Source of the DNA: Microcella putealis
GTDB lineage: Bacteria; Actinomycetota; Actinomycetes; Actinomycetales; Microbacteriaceae
Direction: 5' to 3'
NCBI RefSeq assembly: GCF_004216575.1
Contig: NZ_SGWW01000005.1
Span: forward strand, 101,328-165,327
Length of the DNA stretch: 64,000 nt
Below, piece by piece: positions 26,364 through 35,211 of the stretch. Both the position numbers and the translations under genes were made by a program. The first letter of the stretch is position 1; each line of letters opens with the position of its first letter. The notes under the pieces are model-generated. The model did not search any database, was not told the DNA's origin, and saw nothing but the letters and a program-made list of their open reading frames with translations.

Positions 26364-27674
26364 CTACGCGGTCGGGCGCGGAATGCCCTCGACCACCAGG
26401 GCCGCCAATTCGCGCGCCGCGTGGCGGGTGTACGGCTTCAGGTCGCTCCACTTCACGACACTGCCGGCGGCGAGCACCTCGTCGTAGGGGATGCGCACAA
26501 TCTCGCGCACACGCGAGGCGAAGTGCGCCTCGATTTCTTCGAGCTTCACGAGGTTGGTGCCCTGGGTCGCGGTGTTGATGGCGACCACGGCACCGCGCAC
26601 CAGGTGCTCGTAGCCGTTCGCCTCGAGCCAGGTCAGCGTTTCGCTGGCCAGCCGGGCCTCGTCGACGCTGCCGCCCGACACGATGACGATCGTGTCTGCC
26701 CGGTCGAGCGTCGGACGCATGACCGAGTGCACGATGCCGGTACCGCAGTCGGTGAGCACGATCGAGTAGTACCGCGCGGCGAGATCGGCGACCACGTTGT
26801 AGTCGTCAGCGTCAAACGCTTCGGACAGCAGCGGATCGGTGTCGCTCGCCAAGACGTCGAGGCGCGTCGCGTCACGCGAGACAAAGGTCGAGAAGTCGTT
26901 GTACGCGCCGATCGACGCCGCCTTGTTGACGACGTCGCGCACCGTCGAGCGGGTCTGCTTGGCGACGCGCTCAGCGAGGGTGCCTCGGTCGGGGTTCGCG
27001 TCGATCGCGATCACGCGGTCTTCGCGCACCGAGGCGAGAGCCATGCCCAGCAGCGTCGTGACGGTGGTCTTGCCCACGCCGCCCTTGCGCGTGAGAACCG
27101 GCACGAAGCGGGAGTCGAGGCCGAGCGGAGCCGCGATGCGCGCATCCAACTCCTTGCGTTCCCGCACGCGACGCGAGTCGCCAATGTTTACCTGGCGCAG
27201 CGTCGTCGTGTACACGAGGCGCGGCCAGAAGCCCTCCGGCCCGTTCGGACGCGCCCGCTTCGGGTCAAGGAGGCGGTCGGCCGTGAGCATTCCCGCAACC
27301 TCGGGGCCAGCGTTGCCGTAGCCCGCACGGCGCGTGAGGTCAGCCGGCAAGGCCGCGGGGTCAATGGTGCTCAAGTCGGGCTGGGTCAAGACGCTCTGCA
27401 GGCGCTGATCGGTGAGCGGAATCGTCGTCGCACCGGTCTGCAGCATCTCAACAATCTGCGGGTCGACGCCGCGCTCGACGAGCTCGGCCGTCGGGTCGTG
27501 CGGAGCATCGTGCGTGGTTGCGGGCAGGTCGACCTCGATCGAGAGCGAGTCGGGGACCTGCGCGATGAGCTCGCTGCCTCCGCCGGGCTCGACGCCATCA
27601 TTGACCGTGCGCGGCGCGGACGTACCGACCACATCGGTCGACACGTCGCCCTGTGCGTCGCGTTTCTCGGCCAT
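26364..27674 (-). CDS. MinD/ParA-like ATPase with long N-terminal extension
   Basis: The 436-residue protein begins at ATG 27674 after GGAGG. Residues 1-190 are hydrophilic and acidic, with no recognised domain. Then comes a deviant Walker A TRKGGVGKTTVT (about 195-206), a Walker A' region AIDANPDRGTL and LTDCGTGIVHSV. Such proteins with N-terminal extensions occur widely in actinobacteria (the type annotated as MinD-like or EspI-like) and are not plasmid partition ATPases. No ParB partner is adjacent. The process it serves is unknown; positioning or secretion are possibilities. Confidence 0.8.
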   Translation of the reverse strand: MAEKRDAQGDVSTDVVGTSAPRTVNDGVEPGGGSELIAQVPDSLSIEVDLPATTHDAPHDPTAELVERGVDPQIVEMLQTGATTIPLTDQRLQSVLTQPDLSTIDPAALPADLTRRAGYGNAGPEVAGMLTADRLLDPKRARPNGPEGFWPRLVYTTTLRQVNIGDSRRVRERKELDARIAAPLGLDSRFVPVLTRKGGVGKTTVTTLLGMALASVREDRVIAIDANPDRGTLAERVAKQTRSTVRDVVNKAASIGAYNDFSTFVSRDATRLDVLASDTDPLLSEAFDADDYNVVADLAARYYSIVLTDCGTGIVHSVMRPTLDRADTIVIVSGGSVDEARLASETLTWLEANGYEHLVRGAVVAINTATQGTNLVKLEEIEAHFASRVREIVRIPYDEVLAAGSVVKWSDLKPYTRHAARELAALVVEGIPRPTA

Positions 27675-27738
27675 GCGGCCTCCTTCCGGTTGTCGACACG
27701 CCAGTGTAGCGGCCATGCCGACCGGGCAACCCCGCCGG

Positions 27739-30700
27739 CTAGGAGCTCACCACGACCAGCAGGTCACCCGCCTCCACCTGTTGCGTCGTCGGAATTGCGC
27801 GACGCTCGACGGTGCCGGCGACTGGCGACGTGATCGCGGCCTCCATCTTCATCGCCTCGATCGTGGCAATCGTGGCGCCCACCTCGACCTCGTCGCCCTC
27901 GTCAACCTGCAGCGTGACGACGCCGCTGAACGGCGCGGCGATGTGCCCGGGCTTCGCCGGGTCGGCCTTTTCGGCGGATGCGGTGTCGACCGCGATGGAC
28001 CGGTCGCGGATCAGCACCGGTCGCAATTGACCGTTCAGGGTGGCCATGACGGTGCGCATGCCCTTCTCGTCGGCTTCGCTGATGGCTTCCAGACCCATGA
28101 ACAGGGTGACGCCGCGCTCCATCTCGATGACGTGTTCCTCGCCCGGCTTCAGCCCGTAGAGGTAGTCGGGCGTCGCGAGCGCCGACACGTCGCCGAACTG
28201 TTCCCGCACCTGCAGGAACTGTTGGGTCGGTTGGGCGAACAGCAACTGGTTGAGCATGAGACGCCGCTCGTCGGTCGTGCCGTCGAGCGCTGCGCGTTGC
28301 TCGGCCGTGAGCTCGGTGACCCCCGGCTTCACCGTGCGCCCCTCGAGAACCTTCGTGCGGAACGGCTCGGGCCACCCGCCCGGCAGGTCGCCCAGCTCGC
28401 CCGCCATGAAGCCGATCACCGAGTCGGGGATGTCGTAGTTCTGCGGGTTTTCTTCGAAGTCTGCCGGGTCGGCGCCCGCGGCCGCCATCTGCAGCGCGAG
28501 GTCACCGACGACCTTCGACGACGGCGTGACCTTGGTCGGACGCCCCAGAATGCGGTTGGCTGCGGCGTACCAGTCTTCGATGAGCTCGAAGCGGTCACCG
28601 AGGCCAAGGGCGATCGCCTGCTGGCGCAGGTTCGACAGCTGGCCGCCCGGAATCTCGTGGTGGTAGACGCGACCAGTCGGCCCGGGAAGACCCGACTCGA
28701 AGGGCTTGTAGGCGCGGCGCACGGCCTCCCAGTAGGGCTCGAGATCGCTGACCGCGTCGAGGTCGAGGCCCGTGTCACGCTCGGTGTGCGCGAGGGCCGC
28801 CACGAGTGCCGACAGGGACGGCTGCGACGTTGTTCCGGCCATCGGCGCGCTGGCGGCGTCAACCGCGTCGGCCCCCGCGCGGGACGCCGCGAGCAGGGTC
28901 GCGAGTTGACCGCCCGCGGTGTCGTGCGTGTGCACGTGCAGGGGCACGTCGAATCGCTCGCGCAGGGCGGCAACGAGCTTCTCGGCGGCACCCGCTCGCA
29001 GGAGCCCCGCCATGTCTTTGATGGCGAGGATGTGCGCACCGGCATCAACGATGCGCTCGGCCAACGCCAAGTAGTAGTCGAGCGTGTAGAGGTCTTCGGC
29101 CGGGTTCAGCAGGTCGCCCGAGTAGCACATCGCCACCTCGGCGACCGAGCTTCCGGTCTCGACCACGGCGTCGATCGCCGGGCGCATCTGGTCGACGTCG
29201 TTGAGGGCGTCGAAGATACGGAAAATGTCGATGCCCGTCGCGGCCGCCTCTCGCACGAACGCGTGCGTCACCTCTGTCGGGTACGGCGTGTAGCCCACCG
29301 TGTTGCGCCCGCGCAACAGCATCTGAATGGCGACGTTCGGCAGGGCCTCGCGCATGGCGGCCAAACGCTGCCAGGGGTCCTCCCCAAGGAAACGCAGCGC
29401 CACGTCGTAGGTGGCACCGCCCCACGCCTCGACGCTCAGCAGTTCGGGCGTGAGCCGCGCCACGTGGGGCATGACCGCGACGAGGTCGCGGGTGCGCACG
29501 CGCGTGGCGAGCAGCGACTGGTGCGCGTCGCGGAAGGTGGTGTCGGTGACGGCGAGCGCGGTCTGCGCCCGCAGCTCGGCGGCGAAGCCGACCGGGCCGA
29601 GTTCACGCAGGCGGTCGCGCGAGCCGGCCGGTGCCGCGGCCTCGAGGTCGACGGCCGGCAGCTTGATCGCCGGGTCGATGACGCCCGTTCCGGGACCGTT
29701 CGGCTGGTTCACCGTGACATCGGCGAGCCAGGTCAGCATCTTCGTGCCGCGGTCTTTCGAGGGGTTCATGGTGACCAACTGCGGGCGCTCGTCGATGAAC
29801 GAGGTCGCGAGGTCGCCCGCGAGAATCGCGGGGTCGTCGAGCACGGCCTGAAGGAAGGGGATGTTCGTGGTCACGCCACGGATGCGGAACTCGGCAAGGC
29901 CACGCTTCGCGCGCCCAACGGCCGTCGCGAAGTCGCGACCGCGGCAGGTCATCTTGGCGAGCATCGAGTCGAAGTGCGGGCTCACCTGCGCGCCCGCCGC
30001 GATCGTGCCGCCGTCGAGGCGCACGCCAGCGCCACCGGGCGAGCGGTAGGTGGTGATCTTGCCGGTGTCAGGGCGGAAGCCGCTCGCGGGGTCTTCCGTC
30101 GTGATGCGACACTGCAGCGCGGCGCCGCGCAGGTGGATCTGCTCTTGGCGCAGCCCGAGCCCCTCGAGGGTCTCCCCCGCGGCGATGAGCATCTGCGCGC
30201 GAACGAGGTCGACGTCGGTGACCTCTTCCGTCACGGTGTGCTCGACCTGGATGCGCGGGTTCATCTCGATGAAGACGTGCTGGCCGGCCCGCTCACCGGC
30301 CGTGTCGAGCAAGAATTCGACGGTGCCGGCGTTGACGTAACCGATCGACTTCGCGAAAGCGACAGCATCCCGGTACATCGCCTGGCGGATGCTCTCGTCG
30401 AGATTCGGGGCCGGCGCGATCTCGACGACCTTCTGGTGGCGACGCTGGATCGAGCAGTCGCGCTCGAACAGGTGCACGGTCTCACCCGTCGCGTCGGCAA
30501 GGATCTGCACTTCGATGTGGCGCGGACGCACGACCGCCTGCTCGAGGAACATGGTCGGGTCACCGAAGGCGCTGTCGGCCTCGCGCATGGCGGCCTCGAG
30601 GGCGGGGCGCAGCTCGTCTCGGGTCTCGACCCGGCGCATGCCGCGCCCACCGCCGCCGGCGACGGCCTTCGCGAAGATGGGGAAGCCGATCTCGTCGGCG

Positions 30701-31140
30701 GCCGCGACCAAGACCTCAATGTCCGTCGTGGCCGGGCTCGACTTCAGCACGGGCACGCCCGCGGCAATCGCCTTGTCTTTTGCCGACACCTTGTTGCCGG
30801 CCATCTCGAGCACCTCGCGCGGCGGCCCGATGAAGGCGATGCCGTTGGCCCGTGCGGCTTCGGCAAGGTCGGGGTTCTCACTCAGAAAGCCGTAGCCGGG
30901 GTAGATGGCGTCAGCGCCCGACAGTTTCGCGACGCGAATGATCTCGTCGACGTCGAGGTAGGCACGCACCGGGTGCCCCTCGTCGCCGATCTGGTAGGCC
31001 TCGTCGGCCTTCAGGCGGTGGAACGAGTTGCGGTCTTCATACGGGAAGACGGCGACGGTCTTGGCGCCGAGCTCGACCGCGGCGCGAAACGCCCGGATGG
31101 CGATCTCTCCACGATTGGCGACGAGAATCTTCTGAAACAT
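27739..31140 (-). CDS. pyc: Pyruvate carboxylase
   Basis: Biotin enzyme converting pyruvate and bicarbonate to oxaloacetate. The start is ATG 31140 (MFQKILVANRGEIAIR), behind AGGAAAGGA; the frame continues upstream but only as shadow of the divergent ATPase gene. The length of 1133 residues is normal. Order: biotin carboxylase and ATP-grasp domain (1 to about 460, with GGGGRGMRRV and HIEVQILAD), carboxyltransferase (about 530-800, TDTTFRDAHQSLLATRVRT), conserved PYC domain, and C-terminal biotinyl domain with EAMKMEA carrying the biotinylated Lys. Confidence 0.97.
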   Translation of the reverse strand: MFQKILVANRGEIAIRAFRAAVELGAKTVAVFPYEDRNSFHRLKADEAYQIGDEGHPVRAYLDVDEIIRVAKLSGADAIYPGYGFLSENPDLAEAARANGIAFIGPPREVLEMAGNKVSAKDKAIAAGVPVLKSSPATTDIEVLVAAADEIGFPIFAKAVAGGGGRGMRRVETRDELRPALEAAMREADSAFGDPTMFLEQAVVRPRHIEVQILADATGETVHLFERDCSIQRRHQKVVEIAPAPNLDESIRQAMYRDAVAFAKSIGYVNAGTVEFLLDTAGERAGQHVFIEMNPRIQVEHTVTEEVTDVDLVRAQMLIAAGETLEGLGLRQEQIHLRGAALQCRITTEDPASGFRPDTGKITTYRSPGGAGVRLDGGTIAAGAQVSPHFDSMLAKMTCRGRDFATAVGRAKRGLAEFRIRGVTTNIPFLQAVLDDPAILAGDLATSFIDERPQLVTMNPSKDRGTKMLTWLADVTVNQPNGPGTGVIDPAIKLPAVDLEAAAPAGSRDRLRELGPVGFAAELRAQTALAVTDTTFRDAHQSLLATRVRTRDLVAVMPHVARLTPELLSVEAWGGATYDVALRFLGEDPWQRLAAMREALPNVAIQMLLRGRNTVGYTPYPTEVTHAFVREAAATGIDIFRIFDALNDVDQMRPAIDAVVETGSSVAEVAMCYSGDLLNPAEDLYTLDYYLALAERIVDAGAHILAIKDMAGLLRAGAAEKLVAALRERFDVPLHVHTHDTAGGQLATLLAASRAGADAVDAASAPMAGTTSQPSLSALVAALAHTERDTGLDLDAVSDLEPYWEAVRRAYKPFESGLPGPTGRVYHHEIPGGQLSNLRQQAIALGLGDRFELIEDWYAAANRILGRPTKVTPSSKVVGDLALQMAAAGADPADFEENPQNYDIPDSVIGFMAGELGDLPGGWPEPFRTKVLEGRTVKPGVTELTAEQRAALDGTTDERRLMLNQLLFAQPTQQFLQVREQFGDVSALATPDYLYGLKPGEEHVIEMERGVTLFMGLEAISEADEKGMRTVMATLNGQLRPVLIRDRSIAVDTASAEKADPAKPGHIAAPFSGVVTLQVDEGDEVEVGATIATIEAMKMEAAITSPVAGTVERRAIPTTQQVEAGDLLVVVSS

Positions 31141-31255
31141 TGCGTCCTTTCCTGGCACGACGGCGAGGCGTCGCGTCGGGGGTGGTGGCCGGGGACGTCC
31201 GCGGACGGTGCGGATGCACGCGTTCCATAGCCTAGTGAAGGTAGGGTCTTCTTCC

Positions 31256-32059
31256 GTGCACGTACTGAGCATCAGCTCCCTCAAGGGGGGCGTCGGCAAG
31301 ACGACCGTGACCCTCGGGCTCGCGTCTGCGGCGTTCTCGCGGGGCTTACGGACACTGGTCGTGGACCTCGATCCGCAGTCGGACGCGTCGACCGGCATGG
31401 ACATCCAGATCGCTGGCCGCCTCACGATCGCCGACGTGCTCGGCTCGCCGAAGGAGCGCATCGTGCGCCAGGCGATCGCCCCCTCTGGCTGGACCCGCGG
31501 CCGCCCCGGCACCGTTGATGTGCTGATCGGCAGCCCGAGCGCCATCAACTTCGATGGCCCGCACCCCTCCATTCGCGAAATCTGGAAGCTCGAGGAAGCG
31601 CTCGCGCACATCGAGAGCGAGTACGACCTCGTGCTCGTCGACTGCGCGCCCTCGCTCAACGCGCTCACCCGCACCGCATGGGCCGCCAGCGACCGCGTCA
31701 TCGTGGTCACCGAGCCCGGCCTGTTTTCCGTCGCCGCTGCCGACCGAGCCCTGCGCGCGATCGAGGAGATTCGCCGCGGGCTCTCGCCGCGCCTGCAGCC
31801 CCTCGGCATCGTCGTCAATCGTGCCCGCGTGCAGAGTCTCGAGCACCAGTTCCGCATCAAAGAGCTGCGCGACATGTTCGGCCCACTGGTGCTCTCACCC
31901 CAGCTGCCCGAACGCACCTCCCTTCAGCAGGCGCAGGGTGCCGCGAAGCCCCTCCACGTGTGGCCGGGCGAGAGCGCGCAAGAGATGGCGCGCAACTTCG
32001 ATCAGCTGCTCGATCGCGTCATGCGCACGGCGCGCATCGGCGAGTACGCCCAGCAGTAG
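31256..32059 (+). CDS. Orphan ParA-family ATPase
   Basis: The 267-residue ATPase starts at GTG 31256: MHVLSISSLKGGVGKTTVTLG, deviant Walker A at 10-17. Walker A' is VVDLDPQSDAST, Walker B VLVDCAPSLN. No parB gene or parS-like palindrome lies nearby, so a chromosome-partition role is not supported. It is divergent from pyruvate carboxylase and convergent with the merR gene, a neighbourhood kept in several actinobacteria. The function is unassigned. Confidence 0.85.
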   Translation: MHVLSISSLKGGVGKTTVTLGLASAAFSRGLRTLVVDLDPQSDASTGMDIQIAGRLTIADVLGSPKERIVRQAIAPSGWTRGRPGTVDVLIGSPSAINFDGPHPSIREIWKLEEALAHIESEYDLVLVDCAPSLNALTRTAWAASDRVIVVTEPGLFSVAAADRALRAIEEIRRGLSPRLQPLGIVVNRARVQSLEHQFRIKELRDMFGPLVLSPQLPERTSLQQAQGAAKPLHVWPGESAQEMARNFDQLLDRVMRTARIGEYAQQ

Positions 32060-32156
32060 GGCGGGCGCGTCACGAGAGCTGCGCGTGGCGCGTCGTGACG
32101 GTGACCATCAGCGACGGAGCTACGAGCGCACCGGCGCAGGTGGCGCAACGAGCGAA

Positions 32157-32702
32157 CTAGCTGGCGCGGGTGGCGCGACGAGCGGCGAGCTCGTCTTTCG
32201 GGTCGGCGGTGGGGCTCGCGTCGAGGTCGATGAGCTCGGTCTCGACCTCGCGCAGCACCTTGCCCACCGCGATGCCGAATACTCCCTGACCGCGGCTGAC
32301 GAGGTCAATGACCTCATCGTCTGACGTGCAGAGGTAGACGCTCGCACCGTCGCTCATCAGCGTCGTCTGGGCGAGGTCATGCACGCCCGACTCGCGCAGC
32401 TGCTCGACCGCGGTACGGATCTGCTGCAGCGAAATGCCGGTGTCGAGCAGGCGCTTAACGAGCTTCAAGACCAGGATGTCGCGGAAGCCGTAGAGGCGCT
32501 GCGTGCCCGAGCCAGCGGCACCACGCACGGTCGGTTCGACCAACTGCGTGCGGGCCCAGTAGTCGAGCTGGCGATACGAGATTCCGGCGGCGCGAGCGGC
32601 AACGGCGCCGCGATAGCCGGCTTCGTCGTCGAGGTCAGGGAGGCCGTCCGTGAAGAGCAGGCCGAGGTCGTAGCGTTCGTCGCTGCGGCTGCTGTCCGTC
32701 AT
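32157..32702 (-). CDS. MerR-family regulator (Rv1830-like)
   Basis: The 181-residue protein has an N-terminal winged helix-turn-helix (GYRGAVAARAAGISYRQLDYWARTQLV in pieces at about 27-55, then QRLYGFRDILVLKLVKRLLDTGISLQQI), typical of MerR proteins. An effector domain without obvious metal-binding Cys residues follows. Together with the FtsR-like and GarA-like genes upstream it reproduces the mycobacterial Rv1827-Rv1830 group, though the intervening bifunctional-nuclease gene is missing. The C-terminus overlaps a short 30-base-period repeat that continues past the stop. Confidence 0.85.
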   Translation of the reverse strand: MTDSSRSDERYDLGLLFTDGLPDLDDEAGYRGAVAARAAGISYRQLDYWARTQLVEPTVRGAAGSGTQRLYGFRDILVLKLVKRLLDTGISLQQIRTAVEQLRESGVHDLAQTTLMSDGASVYLCTSDDEVIDLVSRGQGVFGIAVGKVLREVETELIDLDASPTADPKDELAARRATRAS

Positions 32703-32820
32703 GGCGCGTCCCTAACCTTCAGTCTTAACGTGACAGTTGCTGTCACGTCCTCCACCCTAGCGACGGCGCGGCGCGAGGGCCGCGACATCGCGCTCGACAC
32801 TCCGGCGTGTCGGCTCACCC

Positions 32821-33531
32821 TCACGACTGTAGCTTGCCGAGCGCCGATCGGATCAGGCTGGAGCGCACGATTTCGAGCTGCCCGGCGATCTCACGTGCGA
32901 GTTCTGCGGCTTTCGCCCGGCTTGAGGCGTCGTTGCGTCGCGATACCGGAATCAGTGCGCTCTCGATGAGGCCCAACTCACGTTCAGCCGCCGCGCGGAA
33001 GCCGCGGAGGTGACGCGGCTCGATGCCGGTGCGCTGCAATTCGACGAGGGCGCGCAGCACCTGAACGGCGTCGTCGCCGAAGGTGTCCGCCGGCTGAATG
33101 AGGGATGCCGTAATCGCGTCGCTGAGGAGCCCCGGCGTCGCCTGCGCCTCGCGCACCAGCTCGTCGCGGCTGAAACGTCGCTCGGTCGACAGCATCGACG
33201 GGGCGCGATCGACACCGGCCGGAAGCTGGGGGCTGCGCCCCGCATCCAGATCGTCGAGATGCTGGCGGATCACCTTCAGCGGCAGGTAGTGGTCGCGCTG
33301 CATCGTCAACACGAAACGGAGCCGATCAACGTCGGCCGGCGAAAACTTGCGGTACCCCGCCTCGGTGCGCTCGGGAGACACGAGTTCGCGCTCTTCCAAG
33401 AAGCGCAGCTTCGACGGCGTGAGGTCGGGAAACTCGGGGCTGAGCTTGGCGAGCACCTGACCGATCGACAGCAACCCAGCGGAGGGGGCGGTGGACGGTC
33501 GGCGCGCCTCTGCGGCGGACCGTGCCGCCAT
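32821..33531 (-). CDS. ftsR: MerR-family regulator FtsR type (Rv1828-like)
   Basis: The 236-residue protein begins with a winged helix (LLSIGQVLAKLSPEFPDLTPSKLRFLEERELV in pieces at about 20-51, then GYRKFSPADVDRLRFVL). Its C-terminal all-helical domain is characteristic of FtsR/Rv1828. In Corynebacterium the family activates ftsZ, and the gene neighbours odhI/garA as here. It overlaps the stop of the FHA gene by one base. A link to the ftsZ leader in this window is inference. Confidence 0.85.
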   Translation of the reverse strand: MAARSAAEARRPSTAPSAGLLSIGQVLAKLSPEFPDLTPSKLRFLEERELVSPERTEAGYRKFSPADVDRLRFVLTMQRDHYLPLKVIRQHLDDLDAGRSPQLPAGVDRAPSMLSTERRFSRDELVREAQATPGLLSDAITASLIQPADTFGDDAVQVLRALVELQRTGIEPRHLRGFRAAAERELGLIESALIPVSRRNDASSRAKAAELAREIAGQLEIVRSSLIRSALGKLQS

Positions 33532-33995
33532 TAGGCGCCCGGCGCGTGGTCGTGGCGGGAGGAGTAGAACGTGAGGTGGAACTTGCCGACCTGCACCTCG
33601 GCGCCATCGACGAGGGGCACCGTGTCGTCGATGCGCTCACCGTTGTAGAACGTGCCGTTCAGGGAACCCAGGTCGCGCACGGCGAAGCGCACCCCCGAGC
33701 GGACGAACTCGGCGTGCTTGCGGGAGACCGTGACGTCGTCAAGAAAGATGTCGGCGTCAGGGTGACGGCCAGCCACCGTGAGGTCGGTGTCGAGCAGGAA
33801 GCGGGCGCCCGAGCTCGGCCCACGGCGCACGATCAGCACGGCGGACCCCGAGGGCAGCGCGTTGATGATGTCGAGCTCGCCCGTGCGCGCACCGGCCTCC
33901 ATCGCCGCCAACTGCGCGGCAAAATCTGGCCCGTAGTGCACGGTCGTGTCCTGCGGGCGGTACTCGCGGTCGCCGCCTGCGGTGTTCTCAGCCAT
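33531..33995 (-). CDS. garA: FHA-domain signalling protein (GarA/OdhI type)
   Basis: Small phospho-switch that binds and inhibits 2-oxoglutarate dehydrogenase and glutamate dehydrogenase when unphosphorylated. The 154-residue protein starts at ATG 33995. The N-terminal phosphoacceptor pair is T17-T18 in QDTTVHYG, equivalent to ETTS in GarA. The FHA domain has GRHPDADIFLDD, VSRKHAEF and DLGSLNGTFYNG, the phosphothreonine-binding loops. Its ATG overlaps the end of the phosphatidyltransferase gene by 8 bases. PknB/PknG-type kinases usually phosphorylate it; one candidate lies at 18741-20690. Confidence 0.92.
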   Translation of the reverse strand: MAENTAGGDREYRPQDTTVHYGPDFAAQLAAMEAGARTGELDIINALPSGSAVLIVRRGPSSGARFLLDTDLTVAGRHPDADIFLDDVTVSRKHAEFVRSGVRFAVRDLGSLNGTFYNGERIDDTVPLVDGAEVQVGKFHLTFYSSRHDHAPGA

Positions 33996-34626
33996 CGGTA
34001 GCCCTCCTGCGTGCCAGCGTATCCGATGCGTCGCCGCTGTCGAGGGGGTGTTGACGGATGAGCGCGCGGGTCTGACGCAGGTACAGCAGGCCCGCCCACC
34101 AGTAGAGGAACGCCCCCCACAGCGCGAAGGCCCAGCCGATCGGATCGGACACCGCGGCCACCGCCGGGAACGCCTGCCCCAGCACGAGGGTCGGCAGGGC
34201 GTAGAACAGAGCGAAGGTCGCTGTCTTGCCGATGTGATGCACGGGCAGGGGCCCGAATCGGTGTTGCGCAAGCACCACGCCGAGCACGACGAGGAAGACG
34301 TCGCGGCCGATGATGACGGCGACGAGCCACCACGGCACCACCTCGCGCACGGCGAGGCCGATGACCGCCGCCATGATGAACAGGCGGTCGGCGGCGGGGT
34401 CGAGCAGCTGGCCGAGCTTCGTGATCTGACCGAAGCGGCGCGCGATCACGCCATCTGCCCAGTCACTGACCGTCGACACGATGATGACGATGAGGGCCGC
34501 CAGGTCGTTGCCGACCACGATGAAGACGAAGAAAACGGGCACCAGCACCAGGCGCAGGGCGCTCAGGACGTTGGGAATCGTCCAGACGCGGTCGCTCACG
34601 ACGGGGCGAGCGGCGGCGTCGGACAC
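33988..34626 (-). CDS. CDP-alcohol phosphatidyltransferase (PgsA-like)
   Basis: The 212-residue integral membrane protein has five to six helices and the family motif D-x2-DG-x2-AR-x8-G-x3-D-x3-D, seen as DWADGVIARRFGQITKLGQ followed by LLDPAADR (about 55-81). It transfers a phosphatidyl group from CDP-diacylglycerol to an alcohol. Phosphatidylglycerophosphate synthase is the most likely role by similarity (WTIPNVLSALRLVLVP N-terminus), but the acceptor cannot be proven. First gene of a unit with garA and ftsR. Confidence 0.88.
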   Translation of the reverse strand: MSDAAARPVVSDRVWTIPNVLSALRLVLVPVFFVFIVVGNDLAALIVIIVSTVSDWADGVIARRFGQITKLGQLLDPAADRLFIMAAVIGLAVREVVPWWLVAVIIGRDVFLVVLGVVLAQHRFGPLPVHHIGKTATFALFYALPTLVLGQAFPAVAAVSDPIGWAFALWGAFLYWWAGLLYLRQTRALIRQHPLDSGDASDTLARRRATDG

Positions 34627-34746
34627 GCGGTCAGTCTAGTGACGGGGCCGCGCGCCGCACCCGGGCACGGGCCGGATGCTGGGCAAGTGCTTACACGCCC
34701 GTTTCGCGGCGGCGCGTCGCAGGCGCGAGGGGTTACCGTATCGCCC

Positions 34747-35211
34747 ATGTCGTGCATCCGATTCAACACCCCCGCGCAGAAGCAGCAGCTCGCCGACAAC
34801 GCTCCCGCGATGCGAGAGGACGGCGGCGACCCGGTCGCGCAGTTCCTCTCCCCCAGCGTCACCGACTCGAAGCGCGAGCGCATCCGCCGCCTCGCCGCGA
34901 GCCCGAACCCGCGCATCCGCGAGAGCGCCGCCCTGTCGTACCACGCCCCGGACGACGTGCACGAGGCCCTCGCGAACGACCCCGACGCGGGCGTGCGCAG
35001 CTGCCTCGCCCGCAACGAGCGCACCCCCTGCGACGTGCTGCGCACGCTCGCGAGCGACCGCGACGAACAGGTGCGCGCGTGGGTCGCCATCAACTACTTC
35101 GTGCCGGCGGACGCGATGGAGAAGCTCGCCGCCGACGAGAGCGAGACCGTGCGCGCCCTCGTCGCCTGGAAGGCTTCGCTCGCCGAGACGGCCCAGCCCG
35201 CCCTCGTCTAG
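34747..35211 (+). CDS. Variant leucine-rich repeat (LRV) protein
   Basis: The 154-residue protein starts at ATG 34747. Residues about 45-150 form repeats of about 24 residues with a recurring L-A-x-D-x-D-x-x-V-R pattern: ANDPDAGVRSCLARNERTP, ASDRDEQVRAWVAINYFVP, AADESETVRALVAWKAS. This fits the LRV class of superhelical solenoid proteins. There is one Cys near the N-terminus (C3), one at about 95 and one at about 104, too few and too dispersed for the Fe-S cluster of the founding LRV protein. The function is unknown; solenoids usually mediate protein contacts. Confidence 0.7.
   Translation: MSCIRFNTPAQKQQLADNAPAMREDGGDPVAQFLSPSVTDSKRERIRRLAASPNPRIRESAALSYHAPDDVHEALANDPDAGVRSCLARNERTPCDVLRTLASDRDEQVRAWVAINYFVPADAMEKLAADESETVRALVAWKASLAETAQPALV

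Noticed and set aside
27412..31230. 1272-codon open frame on the plus strand opposite pyruvate carboxylase
   Set aside because: It is antisense to a fully motif-supported carboxylase, has low-complexity Arg/Val/His-rich composition and no recognisable domain. Long shadow frames are normal at this GC content.
31256..32059. Chromosome or plasmid partition locus
   Set aside because: The ParA-like ATPase has no parB partner and no parS-like 14-16 bp palindrome was seen, and the neighbours are housekeeping regulators.
34627..34746. Possible small gene or RNA between the phosphatidyltransferase and LRV genes
   Set aside because: The 120-base divergent gap contains no open frame with a ribosome site nor a stable hairpin; it probably holds only promoters.
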